From: Mesorhizobium sp. Root102
Lineage (GTDB): Bacteria; Pseudomonadota; Alphaproteobacteria; Rhizobiales; Rhizobiaceae
Direction of reading: 5' to 3'
Length of the DNA: 47,683 nucleotides
NCBI RefSeq assembly: GCF_001425625.1
Contig: NZ_LMCP01000025.1
Location: 1-47,683 of the forward strand
Made by a program: the position numbers and the translations under genes. The notes below the pieces were generated by a model, which did no database searches, was not told the DNA's origin, and was given only the letters and a program-made list of their open reading frames with translations. Shown here piece by piece: positions 9,020 through 16,518 of this stretch (position 1 is its first letter; every line of letters starts with the position of its first letter).

Positions 9020-9649
9020 TCAAGCAGTCGTCGGTTCGTTGCGCTTCGGCTTTGGCTGATGCAGCCGACGCTTTACATTCGGGCGCAGTGCATTGCGCAC
9101 ATCCTTGTCCACCACAGCCAGGTCGAACCATTCCCGATCGAAATAGCCGCCACACCACCGCCTGGTGTCGGCGTGTTCTGGGTCTGTCTTGTCCGACATG
9201 ATTTCCAGGAAGCGCTCATATGCGCGGACACCCCCAACATCCTCGGGCGGCCTGGCGCGCGCTCCATCGATGCAGGTCCCGTGCTTGGGTGCGACATCAA
9301 GGGCCACGAATTCTTCGATCACGACAGTGTGGGACCAGTTGTCACCGAAGTCATAGACGTAATTGAACACGGCACCCCGCTCGAAATCGCGGAGGCGAAC
9401 CTCACGAGCATCAAAGACGCGAGGATCGTCCTCAGCGGAATCCTCCGTCAGCAGCTCGACATCGCCATAGCGCAGGCCGCCGATTTGGAACTCGTGCAAA
9501 TGATAGTTCCACCAATTGAAAGCGGCCTGAATTGCAAGGTGGAGTTGGTCGAGGTTCCAGCCTGACGGCAAAATAAGTCGCCGCCAGATTTCCGGCTCGA
9601 TCTCATCCAGCGAAACGTGAATCTGGACTGCGTTGATGGTTTTGAACAT
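9020..9649 (-). CDS. Plasmid pRiA4b ORF-3 family protein
   Basis: A 209-residue protein with the hallmark order of the pRiA4b Orf3-like family: IHVSLDEIEPEIWRRLILP near the start, LDQLHLAIQAAFNWWNYHLH, then YVYDFGDNWSHTVVIEEF, then a PPEDVGG motif and YFDREWFDL. The function of the family is unknown; it is common on rhizobial plasmids and mobile elements. It is transcribed leftward, opposite to the lead-region genes, so it is probably a separate unit. Confidence 0.9.
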   Translation of the reverse strand: MFKTINAVQIHVSLDEIEPEIWRRLILPSGWNLDQLHLAIQAAFNWWNYHLHEFQIGGLRYGDVELLTEDSAEDDPRVFDAREVRLRDFERGAVFNYVYDFGDNWSHTVVIEEFVALDVAPKHGTCIDGARARPPEDVGGVRAYERFLEIMSDKTDPEHADTRRWCGGYFDREWFDLAVVDKDVRNALRPNVKRRLHQPKPKRNEPTTA

Positions 9650-9792
9650 GCCGCATGTGAACAGGATGGATCGCCGACGATCAAGTCATAGCCGGCCATC
9701 TACCTGTCGGGAAAAGCGGTGCGCACAATCCGCACATGGCGTTTTGGTCTGGTAAGCGCCGTCATCTCGGTCCTCAATCTATGCTCGTCCCA

Positions 9793-10302
9793 TCATGGTA
9801 TTGCCGGCGGATGCAGGCGCGTATCGAGCGCAAAAGGTTCCTGCAGCTTCAGCGCATAAGCGCCGGCAGCGACACTTGCGACGAAGACAAAATTCCAGCT
9901 ATGGGAGGAAACGGCACTCGGGATCGCCACGAAGCGGTGACGCCGCAGAAGACCGTCGCCGAACGCTTGCTGCCCGGCACTGGGAATGCCCGGACGCAAC
10001 CAGTTGGGATTGGGAACCGCGCCAGGATTCACGACATGGACATCTGTTGCATCGGTTATGACGGCCGCCGTCATCACATGCGCGATTGTGTCGAGCGTTC
10101 GGAAGCCCTTATGGACCGCCACTTCGAGAATCGCGGTCGAGGGATCGATGGAACAATAGACGGCGCGCACGCCCTTGCTGTTCCAACGACCGCCGACACG
10201 ATAAGCGCCTTCCCCGCTGTCCCAAGTCGGCGCAAAGCGGACCTGATCAAGACGCCAGACGAGGAATTCCGTACCGCCGAGCGCCGCCGGCAGCGGCGTC
10301 AT
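9793..10302 (-). CDS. RES-domain toxin
   Basis: A 169-residue RES-family protein, the toxin type that degrades NAD+. Markers are the N-terminal FLVWRLDQVRFAPTWDSGEG, the GGRWNSKGVRAVYCS core (RES R and S residues), and STAILEVAVHKG with the conserved Glu. Its start overlaps the stop of the upstream antitoxin by 4 bases (ATGA), the usual Xre-RES arrangement. The N-terminus is somewhat longer than in the second RES protein of this window (46181-46642). Confidence 0.88.
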   Translation of the reverse strand: MTPLPAALGGTEFLVWRLDQVRFAPTWDSGEGAYRVGGRWNSKGVRAVYCSIDPSTAILEVAVHKGFRTLDTIAHVMTAAVITDATDVHVVNPGAVPNPNWLRPGIPSAGQQAFGDGLLRRHRFVAIPSAVSSHSWNFVFVASVAAGAYALKLQEPFALDTRLHPPAIP

Positions 10303-10784
10303 GCATAGACGCCGTATTCGAGCCTCTCGAGGTAATCCTCGACAAGCTCGACGCCGGCAGGCGTGGCCAGAAGATCGATCGGCCGCCGCTGGTCCAGACC
10401 GATCGCAGGGCGCTCAAGCCACTGCTCGGCTTCCGCCTGCGCCCCCAGCACATCCGTCGCCTTGGCGAGGATCTCGGCAAACTTCCACGTCCGCCCACTC
10501 TGCTCCTGGCTGAGCGGCTTCGACGGTGTGTCCTTGCGCCGCTGATAGGTGCGTACGCTCATGCCGACGGCCTTTTCAAGTGACTCGGCCTTATGAATGA
10601 ACACCAGCCGCCCGACGAGATAATCCAGCGCCGAGGTCGGCAACCCATGCAACAGCAGCTCATGGGCATCGAGCGCGCTGGTTACGCGGCGCGACAAGAC
10701 GCGGGCGCCGCCCAGCAGGTCCGCGACCTTCTGCAGGTCGCCGGCACCTGTCTCAGGAGATATGGTCTCGGCCGCGATCACCAT
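10299..10784 (-). CDS. Xre/MbcA/ParS-type antitoxin
   Basis: A 161-residue antitoxin paired with the RES toxin. It has the Xre-like N-terminal part (GLPTSALDYLVGRLVF, then GMSVRTYQRRK) and the C-terminal toxin-binding domain (WKFAEILAKATDVLGAQAEAEQWLE, then PIDLLATPAGVELVEDYLERLEYGVYA). It neutralises the NAD-degrading partner and usually represses the shared promoter. Shine-Dalgarno GAGGTG lies just before ATG 10784. Confidence 0.88.
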   Translation of the reverse strand: MVIAAETISPETGAGDLQKVADLLGGARVLSRRVTSALDAHELLLHGLPTSALDYLVGRLVFIHKAESLEKAVGMSVRTYQRRKDTPSKPLSQEQSGRTWKFAEILAKATDVLGAQAEAEQWLERPAIGLDQRRPIDLLATPAGVELVEDYLERLEYGVYA

Positions 10785-11086
10785 GACATCACCTCAACAC
10801 GTCACTTGTCTCTTTTCAATATGACAGTTGACGCGCGGCTTTTCAAGGATTGATCGCAGTAGGACGGCGTGGCGCGCCACATGACTTCGACAGGCGCTAA
10901 GCGAATATCAAATCAAAGCCATGCATGTATCTGTCGAAAAGTCGCGCGGAGATCCGCACGGCGCTTTGAAAAACCTGGTGAGCCTCGCGCTTACGAGCGT
11001 GACTGCGCATCCATTATGCCGTTTTTCGCGCGAGGGAGAGCGAGGCTGGAGAGGGGCGGGGGCTGTTGGAGAGAAAGAGAGACACC
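10785..11086. promoter_or_regulatory. Divergent regulatory gap between the Xre/RES pair and a SLOG gene
   Basis: No gene was found here. The left part is the promoter side of the leftward antitoxin operon; TTGAAA and TATTGA boxes, read leftward near 10820-10845, are possible but widely spaced. The right part is a purine-rich leader containing GGAGAGGGGCGGG (11048-11060), identical to the block at 1810-1822. Confidence 0.4.
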
Positions 11087-11623
11087 ATGGCGATGATCTT
11101 TATTGGCGGCTCACACGACATCGTCGACCTGCCTGACGCGATAGTCGGGCGTATCGCATCGATCGTGGCTGCCGAACACGGCGTTCTCGTCGGCGACGCT
11201 CCCGGTGCCGACACGGAAGTGCAAGCTCTGCTCGGCGGGCATGGCTACGAACATGTCGGCGTCTTTTGCGCCGGTGATGAACCGCGAAACAATCTCGGTG
11301 ATTGGGCCGTCTATACTGTTCCACCCCAGCCCGGCGCCCATGGCTTCGCTATACAGGCGCAGAAGGACCGCGAAATGGTCCGGCGCGCCAACTACGGCCT
11401 GATGATCTGGAACGGGACAAGCCCCGACACCGCCCTCAACGTGCTGCGGCTTGCAATGGCCGAAAAGCCCTGTGTTACCTACGATGTCGCCAATGGGTTG
11501 ATTACGACGACCCGCGACGTCGCCGACTGGCGAACCATGCTGTCACGCGCCGACCCGGAGATCTGGGATCTGCTTGCAACGCGCATGACGCCGGATGAGC
11601 GGCTCGCGACGACATCAGGATGA
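11087..11623 (+). CDS. SLOG-family (YspA/DUF2493-like) protein
   Basis: A 178-residue single-domain protein. The N-terminal MAMIFIGGSHDI strand is followed by VLVGDAPGADTEVQALL, the G-D-A-x-G-A-D nucleotide-binding loop, and the second site REMVRRANYGLMIWNGTSPD, typical of YspA/DprA-like SLOG domains. ATG 11087 is preferred over 11066 because the fold starts there. It is the second SLOG protein within 3.5 kb. Its ligand and role are unknown; roles in nucleotide sensing or defence signalling are only family-level possibilities. Confidence 0.75.
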   Translation: MAMIFIGGSHDIVDLPDAIVGRIASIVAAEHGVLVGDAPGADTEVQALLGGHGYEHVGVFCAGDEPRNNLGDWAVYTVPPQPGAHGFAIQAQKDREMVRRANYGLMIWNGTSPDTALNVLRLAMAEKPCVTYDVANGLITTTRDVADWRTMLSRADPEIWDLLATRMTPDERLATTSG

Positions 11624-12408
11624 GCGCCTGGGCTCCCCGCAGTTGACCGGGTACACTGTCTTGCAGCAGCGGATGCGGTGAATGACATCGCAGGGGCGGC
11701 TCGGAGCCGACGACGGCGCGTTCCGTTGGCCAGTCGTCGACGAAGCCCTCACGCCTGTTTGCCACCCGATCGCGGCAGTCGCCAGCCGGCCTGGCAGGGT
11801 CGGCACCTCCCGCTCCTTGCGGGTCGCCCCCGGAGGAAGTTCAACATCATGGTCGCTTCGCCGCCGGCCGCCGACGCGACATCGCGGAAGAACGCTCAGT
11901 CGGATGCTGCACGCGACAAAGCGGTCTCCTCGCCGGACCGCTGCGACCTGCGGAACGACGGCTCCGATCGTCGGGGGTGTTGAGTGGCGGAGGTTGCGCA
12001 AGCCCACGCGCTTTCGCTGGACGGGGACGCTATCGGAATGGCGGTGAAAGGGGCGATGATGGGAGTGGCCAAACCATTCCAGCGGTCGCCGGCGGGAGCC
12101 GGTGGGGCGCGATCGGAGCGGCCAGCGCTGTTAGTCCCGGCTTCGGTTGCAACGCGAGCCATTCCCTTTTCATGTCGCCTTTGTAGAGGACCGCCTGCTT
12201 ACTACGGTCAACCCCTGGCGGGGTACTCTCGACGAAAATTCAGGAAAATTCGATTTCTGTTTTTGGTTTGCGGGCAGGCGAAGGGCCTGCCCGCGTTCTT
12301 TTCGAAAATAGAATTTTCCAGAATTTGCGCCGAGATGACCGCAGCAGGACAGCCCTCTCCTTCGACGCCATCGGGAATGGTTCCCGATGCAACCGAAGGA
12401 GAACTACC
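11624..12408. other. Gene-free stretch upstream of the DUF736 gene
   Basis: Several overlapping frames are open here, but none has family signal or a good start. Short hairpins are visible, for example CCCGC/GCGGG at 11809-11823. The last 170 bases turn AT-rich and hold the nested inverted repeat listed separately, plus CGGGAA-TGG-TTCCCG at about 12372-12386 just before the Shine-Dalgarno sequence. It probably carries the promoter and a long untranslated leader. Confidence 0.45.
12236..12326. repeat. Nested inverted repeat with inner GC hairpin
   Basis: The outer arms 12236-12251 and 12311-12326 are inverted copies matching at 15 of 16 positions (AAATTCAGGAAAATTC). The left arm itself holds the AAATTC motif twice. 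Inside, GCGGGCAGGC (12270-12279) pairs perfectly with GCCTGCCCGC (12285-12294) over a 5-base loop and is followed by GTTCTTTTC. The inner element looks like a terminator or attenuator; the AT-rich outer arms look like protein-binding sites. It sits about 80 bases upstream of the DUF736 start. Confidence 0.7.
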
Positions 12409-12732
12409 ATGGCCACCACGATCGCTAACCTCACCACCAAGTCCGACGGCTCAATGGAAGGCGTCTTCGCCACGCTCCGGGTCAACGCCCCGATCACCGT
12501 CGTCCCGAACCCCTCCAAGGCCAGCGAGGAAGCGCCCGACTACCGCATCCTCAACAAGCGCACCGGCTTCGAGATCGGCGCGGGCTGGTATCGCCGCTCG
12601 CAGCGGTCCGGCGAGGAATACCTCTCCGTCAAGATCGAGGCACCCGAGATCGGCGTGATCTTCGGCAACGTCGCCCCGGCCCCCGGCGGCGAGGAGAACA
12701 AGAAGGTCATCCTCTGGAACAACCCGCAGTGA
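12409..12732 (+). CDS. DUF736 family protein
   Basis: A 107-residue protein of the DUF736 family, common on alphaproteobacterial plasmids and ICEs. Visible markers are ATTIANLTTKSDGSMEGVFA at the start, the NPSKASEEAPDYRI loop, FEIGAGWYRRS, GEEYLSVKIEAPE, and the C-terminal VILWNNPQ. The family is suspected to bind single-stranded DNA or to act in element maintenance, but its activity is not established. The start is fixed by AAGGAG 6 bases upstream; the longer in-frame starts lie inside the inverted-repeat region. Confidence 0.92.
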   Translation: MATTIANLTTKSDGSMEGVFATLRVNAPITVVPNPSKASEEAPDYRILNKRTGFEIGAGWYRRSQRSGEEYLSVKIEAPEIGVIFGNVAPAPGGEENKKVILWNNPQ

Positions 12733-12739
12733 GGGCATC

Positions 12740-12767
12740 GGAAGCCGGCCCCCCAGGGCCGGCTTCC
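12740..12767. terminator. Perfect 12-bp intercistronic hairpin
   Basis: GGAAGCCGGCCC (12740-12751) pairs with GGGCCGGCTTCC (12756-12767) over the loop CCCA. It stands between the DUF736 stop and the Shine-Dalgarno sequence of the next gene. There is no U-run, so it more likely tunes mRNA stability or readthrough than fully terminates. Confidence 0.6.
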
Positions 12768-12790
12768 CCACCGGCAAAAGGGAGGTTGCA

Positions 12791-13084
12791 ATGAGCCGCT
12801 ACACCATTACCGTCACCGGACAGGGCCGCTCGGACCCGGAAGCCATCATCGGCTACGACCCGCCGCTTCGGACCTATTTCCTGCAGGCGTTCCCTCACCA
12901 AGAAACCGACGAGCCCGGTCTTTGGCTTGGCACCCACGATCGCGCCTTCGAAACGCTTGGATATCTTCGCCATGCAGCCATCGCACGCGGCTACCATTTC
13001 ATGCCGCTGCCGGCGGAGGTCTCCTCGAAACTCATCGAAGACAAGGTCGCTGCCGGAACGGCAGCCCGAGTGGGCCTCGCCTGA
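12791..13084 (+). CDS. Conserved small hypothetical protein
   Basis: A 97-residue protein that I cannot assign to a named family. It starts with a beta-rich SRYTITVTGQGRSDPEAIIG, then DPPLRTYFLQAFPHQ and EPGLWLGTHDRAFETLGYL, and ends in a short charged helix. A good Shine-Dalgarno sequence (GGGAGG), a position 58 bases after the DUF736 gene and a strong terminator right behind support a real gene co-transcribed with DUF736. Confidence 0.7.
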   Translation: MSRYTITVTGQGRSDPEAIIGYDPPLRTYFLQAFPHQETDEPGLWLGTHDRAFETLGYLRHAAIARGYHFMPLPAEVSSKLIEDKVAAGTAARVGLA

Positions 13085-13105
13085 TTTCTAAAGCCGCTAA
13101 CATTC

Positions 13106-13143
13106 AAAAGGGCGGCGACGGATCACTCCGTCGCCGCCCTTTT
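13106..13143. terminator. Strong bidirectional intrinsic terminator
   Basis: A 17-bp perfect stem (AAAAGGGCGGCGACGGA with its complement, 13106-13122 and 13127-13143) over the loop TCAC, ending in a T-run on the plus strand and, read in reverse, preceded by A's. It ends the DUF736 transcript and could also stop transcription coming from the right. Confidence 0.9.
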
Positions 13144-13357
13144 TTATGCTTGCCGACAACCACGAACATCAATTGCTCGACCTCGTCGATGTCCCGGTGG
13201 CACGATCGAACCGCCAATTGCCGACGCGTCTTTCCCGTCGGAAGGCACAAAGCGGTATCGGGAAATGTCCAATGACGACGATTGGCCGGATCAGCGGGAC
13301 GGGAGACAGAAGCTGAGCCTCGGAAGGTTCCTTCTGTTCCGCGCCTGGTCAACCCCG

Positions 13358-13405
13358 TCAGCCGGCGAGCGCGTCCTTGAGGGCCTTGGCGGGTGTGAAG
13401 GTCAG
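13358..13405 (-). pseudogene. HU-like DNA-binding protein, C-terminal scrap
   Basis: Read leftward, this piece encodes LTFTPAKALKDALAG followed by a stop. This matches the final strand and helix of rhizobial HU/histone-like proteins. A stop codon lies directly upstream, so only about 15 residues remain. The rest of 13144-13425 shows no gene. Confidence 0.5.
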
Positions 13406-13425
13406 CTACGTCGACAAACAGCCGG

Positions 13426-13986
13426 TCAAAGATGGACAAACTGACCGCCAGGCGCGATCTGCTGGATGAGATTGAAGTCGATCGTATTGGCCGTAAGCAA
13501 GGGCAGGCCGGCCTTCGCGGCGGTGAGATAGATCAGCGCATCGTTGAGGCATTCCTTGCGTTGATGTTTCTGGAAATTCTGGGTGCGCGACAACGTACCG
13601 GCAATGACACCGGCATCGATCCAGATCTGGTGGTCGGGGATCAGCACGCGGCTGTCTGGGATACTGGCGAAGAGGGCGGCGTAATGATCCCGGACCGGAT
13701 GCCAGTCCGGCCTTGCCGGATCGTAATTGGCGACGCCGGTGGCGAGTTCGGCCAGACAGACCGAGCAATGGAACAGCAGGGAGCGGTCGAGCAACCGCCG
13801 CGCCACATCCGGCAGGGTACCGGCCGCGGCCATGATATAGATATTGGTGTCCGGCACGAATGTCGGCCGCCCGGTAGAGCCGATATCGGCAACGCCGACA
13901 AGTTTGTCATGCGCTCTCGGTTTCAGCTGGGCGCGGCGTCGTTCTGGCTTGTAGCGCCGCAGCGCGGCGCGCAGGTCAGAACTCAA
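13426..13986 (-). CDS. PIN-domain (VapC-like) toxin
   Basis: A 186-residue PIN-domain protein, a probable RNase toxin. The acidic metal site is visible: PTFVPDTNIYIM (Asp about 46), CLAELATG (Glu), and LNDALIYLTAAKAGLPLLT with the later ANTIDF (Asp). Upstream in-frame ATGs run through the antitoxin gene, so I start at the TTG at 13986, which overlaps the antitoxin end by 11 bases. The roughly 45-residue extension before the PIN core is unusual for VapC. Confidence 0.78.
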   Translation of the reverse strand: MSSDLRAALRRYKPERRRAQLKPRAHDKLVGVADIGSTGRPTFVPDTNIYIMAAAGTLPDVARRLLDRSLLFHCSVCLAELATGVANYDPARPDWHPVRDHYAALFASIPDSRVLIPDHQIWIDAGVIAGTLSRTQNFQKHQRKECLNDALIYLTAAKAGLPLLTANTIDFNLIQQIAPGGQFVHL

Positions 13987-14290
13987 GCGCGTGACCCGGC
14001 CCGAGCTTGCCGTGGGTGCGCTTGAGGAAGGAGGCCACCGGATCAGGCTGGGCCAGTGTGGCCAGCGCGAGGATACCGAGATCGGTCGGGGAATCGATCC
14101 CGCTTTCCCGCTTGGCGGCCTCGACCAAAGCCTTCGGCGCACGGAAGGAGAGATGTTCGGTCTTGTCGCCGTCCAGCAGACCGGCGCGGCGCGCATCCTC
14201 AATCGCCACGGCCGCGTTTGAACGGCTCGCGGATTGCCTGGTTGCAGAGGCTTTGGTTTCCCCCCGCTTCAGTGCGCGCGCAGTCGCCAT
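13976..14290 (-). CDS. Antitoxin partner of the PIN toxin
   Basis: A 104-residue basic-then-acidic protein. EHLSFRAPKALVEAAKRESG reads like the ribbon-helix-helix-type region of small antitoxins, followed by IDSPTDLGILALATLAQPDP and a C-terminal tail. ATG 14290 is chosen because GGAG lies 7 bases before it; an upstream ATG is further from any ribosome site. The overlap with the PIN gene supports a toxin-antitoxin pair. The antitoxin class is not certain. Confidence 0.68.
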   Translation of the reverse strand: MATARALKRGETKASATRQSASRSNAAVAIEDARRAGLLDGDKTEHLSFRAPKALVEAAKRESGIDSPTDLGILALATLAQPDPVASFLKRTHGKLGPGHALEF

Positions 14291-14306
14291 GTTCAACTCC
14301 ATCTGT

Positions 14307-14340
14307 CTTGTGTGCAAGATAGAGCGCCTTGTCACACAAG
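14307..14340. promoter_or_regulatory. Inverted repeat, probable autoregulatory operator
   Basis: CTTGTGTG (14307-14314) and CACACAAG (14333-14340) are perfect inverted copies 18 bases apart, directly upstream of the antitoxin start at 14290. Antitoxins commonly repress from such sites. Confidence 0.55.
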
Positions 14341-14353
14341 GCAAGATGCGGCG

Positions 14354-14953
14354 TCAGTGATAGGACGAACTCGACCAGGTGTTGTGTGTGACTGGCAGGC
14401 TGTTTGTCTTGGTGGATGCGGGCGAGGGTTTAGCTGCCGGCGTGCGTAGCCCAATCCTGGTGCAAAGCGTTTCGGTTTCCGTCTGATCGAGAAGGCGCAA
14501 ATTTTCGATCGACGTCGAGAAGCGGGCGCAGCCGCCGACGACATGGCCGTTCCAGTAGGAAACCTCCTGCGAAATCCCGGTAAACAGCCGCGATAGGAAA
14601 TTGCGCCGGCGAACGGTACAGGGATTGCCCCTGGCGATAAAATCGTCGGTGTCGAGTTTGATCCTGACCTCTGTCGCATGGAACTCCGATCCCTGTCCGG
14701 ACCCGGAAGCATATGTTTCGGTGAGCAGGAACAGCCTGATCCAATTCAGTCTGGCGCCCTGAAGGTCGTTGGCCAGGATGCGGTTCAGCACGATATCGCG
14801 GCCAAAGCCGGAACTGTGGAACGACGCCATATGGGAGAGGAGGCTGACCAGCACAATATCAGCGCGCGCGATCATGTCGGTGCGATCGAGCGCAATCGCA
14901 TATTCACCGACACAAGGCTCGCCGGCGTGACCGGGATAGAAAACCTGCTGCAT
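14354..14953 (-). CDS. Hypothetical protein downstream of the conjugation cassette
   Basis: A 199-residue protein of unknown family with a Shine-Dalgarno sequence (GAGGA) 6 bases before ATG 14953. Visible parts are a start QQVFYPGHAGEPCVGEYAIA, a mid region RLFLLTETYASG and EFHATEVRIKLDTDDFIARG, and a proline/threonine/serine-rich tail. It has no clear signal peptide or membrane span. It lies in the same direction as the traG cassette but is separated from it by a VapC scrap. Its role is unknown. Confidence 0.6.
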   Translation of the reverse strand: MQQVFYPGHAGEPCVGEYAIALDRTDMIARADIVLVSLLSHMASFHSSGFGRDIVLNRILANDLQGARLNWIRLFLLTETYASGSGQGSEFHATEVRIKLDTDDFIARGNPCTVRRRNFLSRLFTGISQEVSYWNGHVVGGCARFSTSIENLRLLDQTETETLCTRIGLRTPAAKPSPASTKTNSLPVTHNTWSSSSYH

Positions 14954-15014
14954 GGTTGTTCCTCATTTGCTTGATGGGGCGTTTGTTAGGAGGCCCATTT
15001 TGCCGGAACAGTTC

Positions 15015-15143
15015 TCAATCGTCACGGCAAGGCTTGATATCGGTTTCGCGCAGTTTTTGGTCGAGGGTCAAGAGCGGCCCGTCGGCGACTTTTCCATAGG
15101 CATAATGGAAACAGTCGAGATTGCCGAGCGCGCGTTTGCCGAT
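15015..15143 (-). pseudogene. VapC C-terminal remnant
   Basis: The leftward frame ends with ALGNLDCFHYAYGKVADG, PLLTLDQKLRETDI and a stop. This follows the VapC C-terminal pattern of G-D-C-F-x-Y-A, then P-L-L, then T-D-I. The preceding ~100 residues of the same frame do not resemble a PIN domain, so only the 3' end survives. It is the trace of a further toxin-antitoxin locus beside the conjugation genes. Confidence 0.6.
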
Positions 15144-15307
15144 GCTGTTTTTCCGCATCGGCGTTGGTGAGCGTCTTTTCCATGTCATCGAAAGCCCGTT
15201 GAAGCCCGGCCGCCGGAACACCGGCCTTTCGAAACCCGGCTCCTGCGGTTTCGACGAGGTCCTCGTCCTCGGCGTTTTGGCTGTGGTCCTTCCTGGTTCT
15301 CGCGCGT

Positions 15308-16102
15308 TCACGACCCTTGGTGCAGCAATTCGCCGCTGTCGATCATGCGCAGGTTCATGTCGGCGGGCGTCTTGATCAGCAGCTGGGCGTTGAGGACACG
15401 CAGATCCCGCGGCTCGGTGCAGGCGAGCCACGCGCGAAGCTTGTAAAGACCGGGCTGGAGATCGGCGCCAAAGAGGAAGGAGACGGTTTTTTGCTCCCTG
15501 GCGGGCATCGGGATTTCGCCATGCTGGGAGCCGATCGAGCGATCTTCGAGCCAGAGCGAGGCGATGCAGCCGGCATTGCCAAAAACGTTGGATCCGGTGG
15601 TGGCGAGGTATTCGACGGCGAGCTGCGTGCGGCCGGGTTGTGTGACCTTCAGCCAGCCCTGGAGTTCGACGGCCGCGAGACCGGGGTAGACCACGCCGTT
15701 GCGTGACAATTCGCTGAGCGGAATGGCGCCGCCGATATAGACAAAGCTGCCGACGCTGTCGGCCGGGATCTCTGGAAGATTGTCCTTTCTGGCCGGCGCA
15801 ACGCGGGCGATGGCGAGCGCGCCCCGCTGGTAACCCTGGCTTGTGTCGCCTTCAGCGGAAACCTGCTTCCTGGCGCCATCATTCCCGGTGGCGGGCAGGC
15901 TGTCATTGCCATTTGATGACTGCTGTCCGGCAGTTCCGAGACGTTCGATCAGCGTATCGAGCTTTTGCTCGATGCGGTCCAATTGCTTCTGGGTTGCTGC
16001 CTGCTGATCTTGCGCCAGGGCGAAGCCGGAGCCCTCGACGAAGCTCAACGCGGTGATCGCAATGCCGAGCGCCAGTGCGCACACACTTCTTCTTTGCATC
16101 AT
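15308..16102 (-). CDS. Exported protein of the traG cassette
   Basis: A 264-residue protein with a clear signal peptide (VCALALGIAITALSFVEGSG, then ALA). A short coiled coil follows (QKQLDRIEQKLDTLIERLG), then a low-complexity linker and a beta-rich domain with two cysteines (GCIASLWLEDRS and RAWLACTEPRD). It would act in the periplasm or outer envelope, perhaps as an accessory part of the mating channel. Its start overlaps the upstream gene by 4 bases (ATGA). The family is not recognised. Confidence 0.75.
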   Translation of the reverse strand: MMQRRSVCALALGIAITALSFVEGSGFALAQDQQAATQKQLDRIEQKLDTLIERLGTAGQQSSNGNDSLPATGNDGARKQVSAEGDTSQGYQRGALAIARVAPARKDNLPEIPADSVGSFVYIGGAIPLSELSRNGVVYPGLAAVELQGWLKVTQPGRTQLAVEYLATTGSNVFGNAGCIASLWLEDRSIGSQHGEIPMPAREQKTVSFLFGADLQPGLYKLRAWLACTEPRDLRVLNAQLLIKTPADMNLRMIDSGELLHQGS

Positions 16103-16518
16103 GGGGATGATCCTTCCTTAGGCACGGTTCCAAAATTTTCGCGCGGCGCTGGCGCCACTTTTATCCCTTGCAGCGGCCGGCCAGGAGCGACAGCAGGCGT
16201 ATCGTCGTGAGCCGGCTCCAAGGTTGATCCGGGCGCGGGCGGTTGCGACGTCCGCGACCCTGCGGCCGAAGACGCATTGCCCTGTTCGGAATAATCCGGA
16301 GCCGACGTGGTGCCGGCGTTGTTTCCACCGCCGGTCATGGGACGGTCGCGATGGCCGGTGACATCCTGAACGATACTGACAGCCAGAAAGATCAAAGCCA
16401 GAACAGCGGCAATCGTGGCATAGCGAAACAGCGGATCGCGCCTGAACAGGGCGGGAACAAGGTTGAGCCAGCGCACAAGCCTTGCATGCACCGAGGCCAG
16501 CTGCGTTGCGTTCATCAT
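16099..16518 (-). CDS. Single-span membrane protein of the traG cassette
   Basis: A 139-residue protein with a cytoplasmic N-terminus, one transmembrane helix (YATIAAVLALIFLAVSIV, about residues 33-50) and a Gly/Ser/Pro-rich extracytoplasmic tail. The family is unknown. Both ends overlap neighbours by 4 bases (ATGA with the AAA ATPase gene and with the exported-protein gene), so translation is coupled. A bridging role between the ATPase and envelope parts is inference. Confidence 0.75.
   Translation of the reverse strand: MMNATQLASVHARLVRWLNLVPALFRRDPLFRYATIAAVLALIFLAVSIVQDVTGHRDRPMTGGGNNAGTTSAPDYSEQGNASSAAGSRTSQPPAPGSTLEPAHDDTPAVAPGRPLQGIKVAPAPRENFGTVPKEGSSP

Noticed and set aside
8813..9565. 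A 250-residue rightward frame
   Set aside because: It is antisense to the well-recognised pRiA4b ORF-3 family gene.
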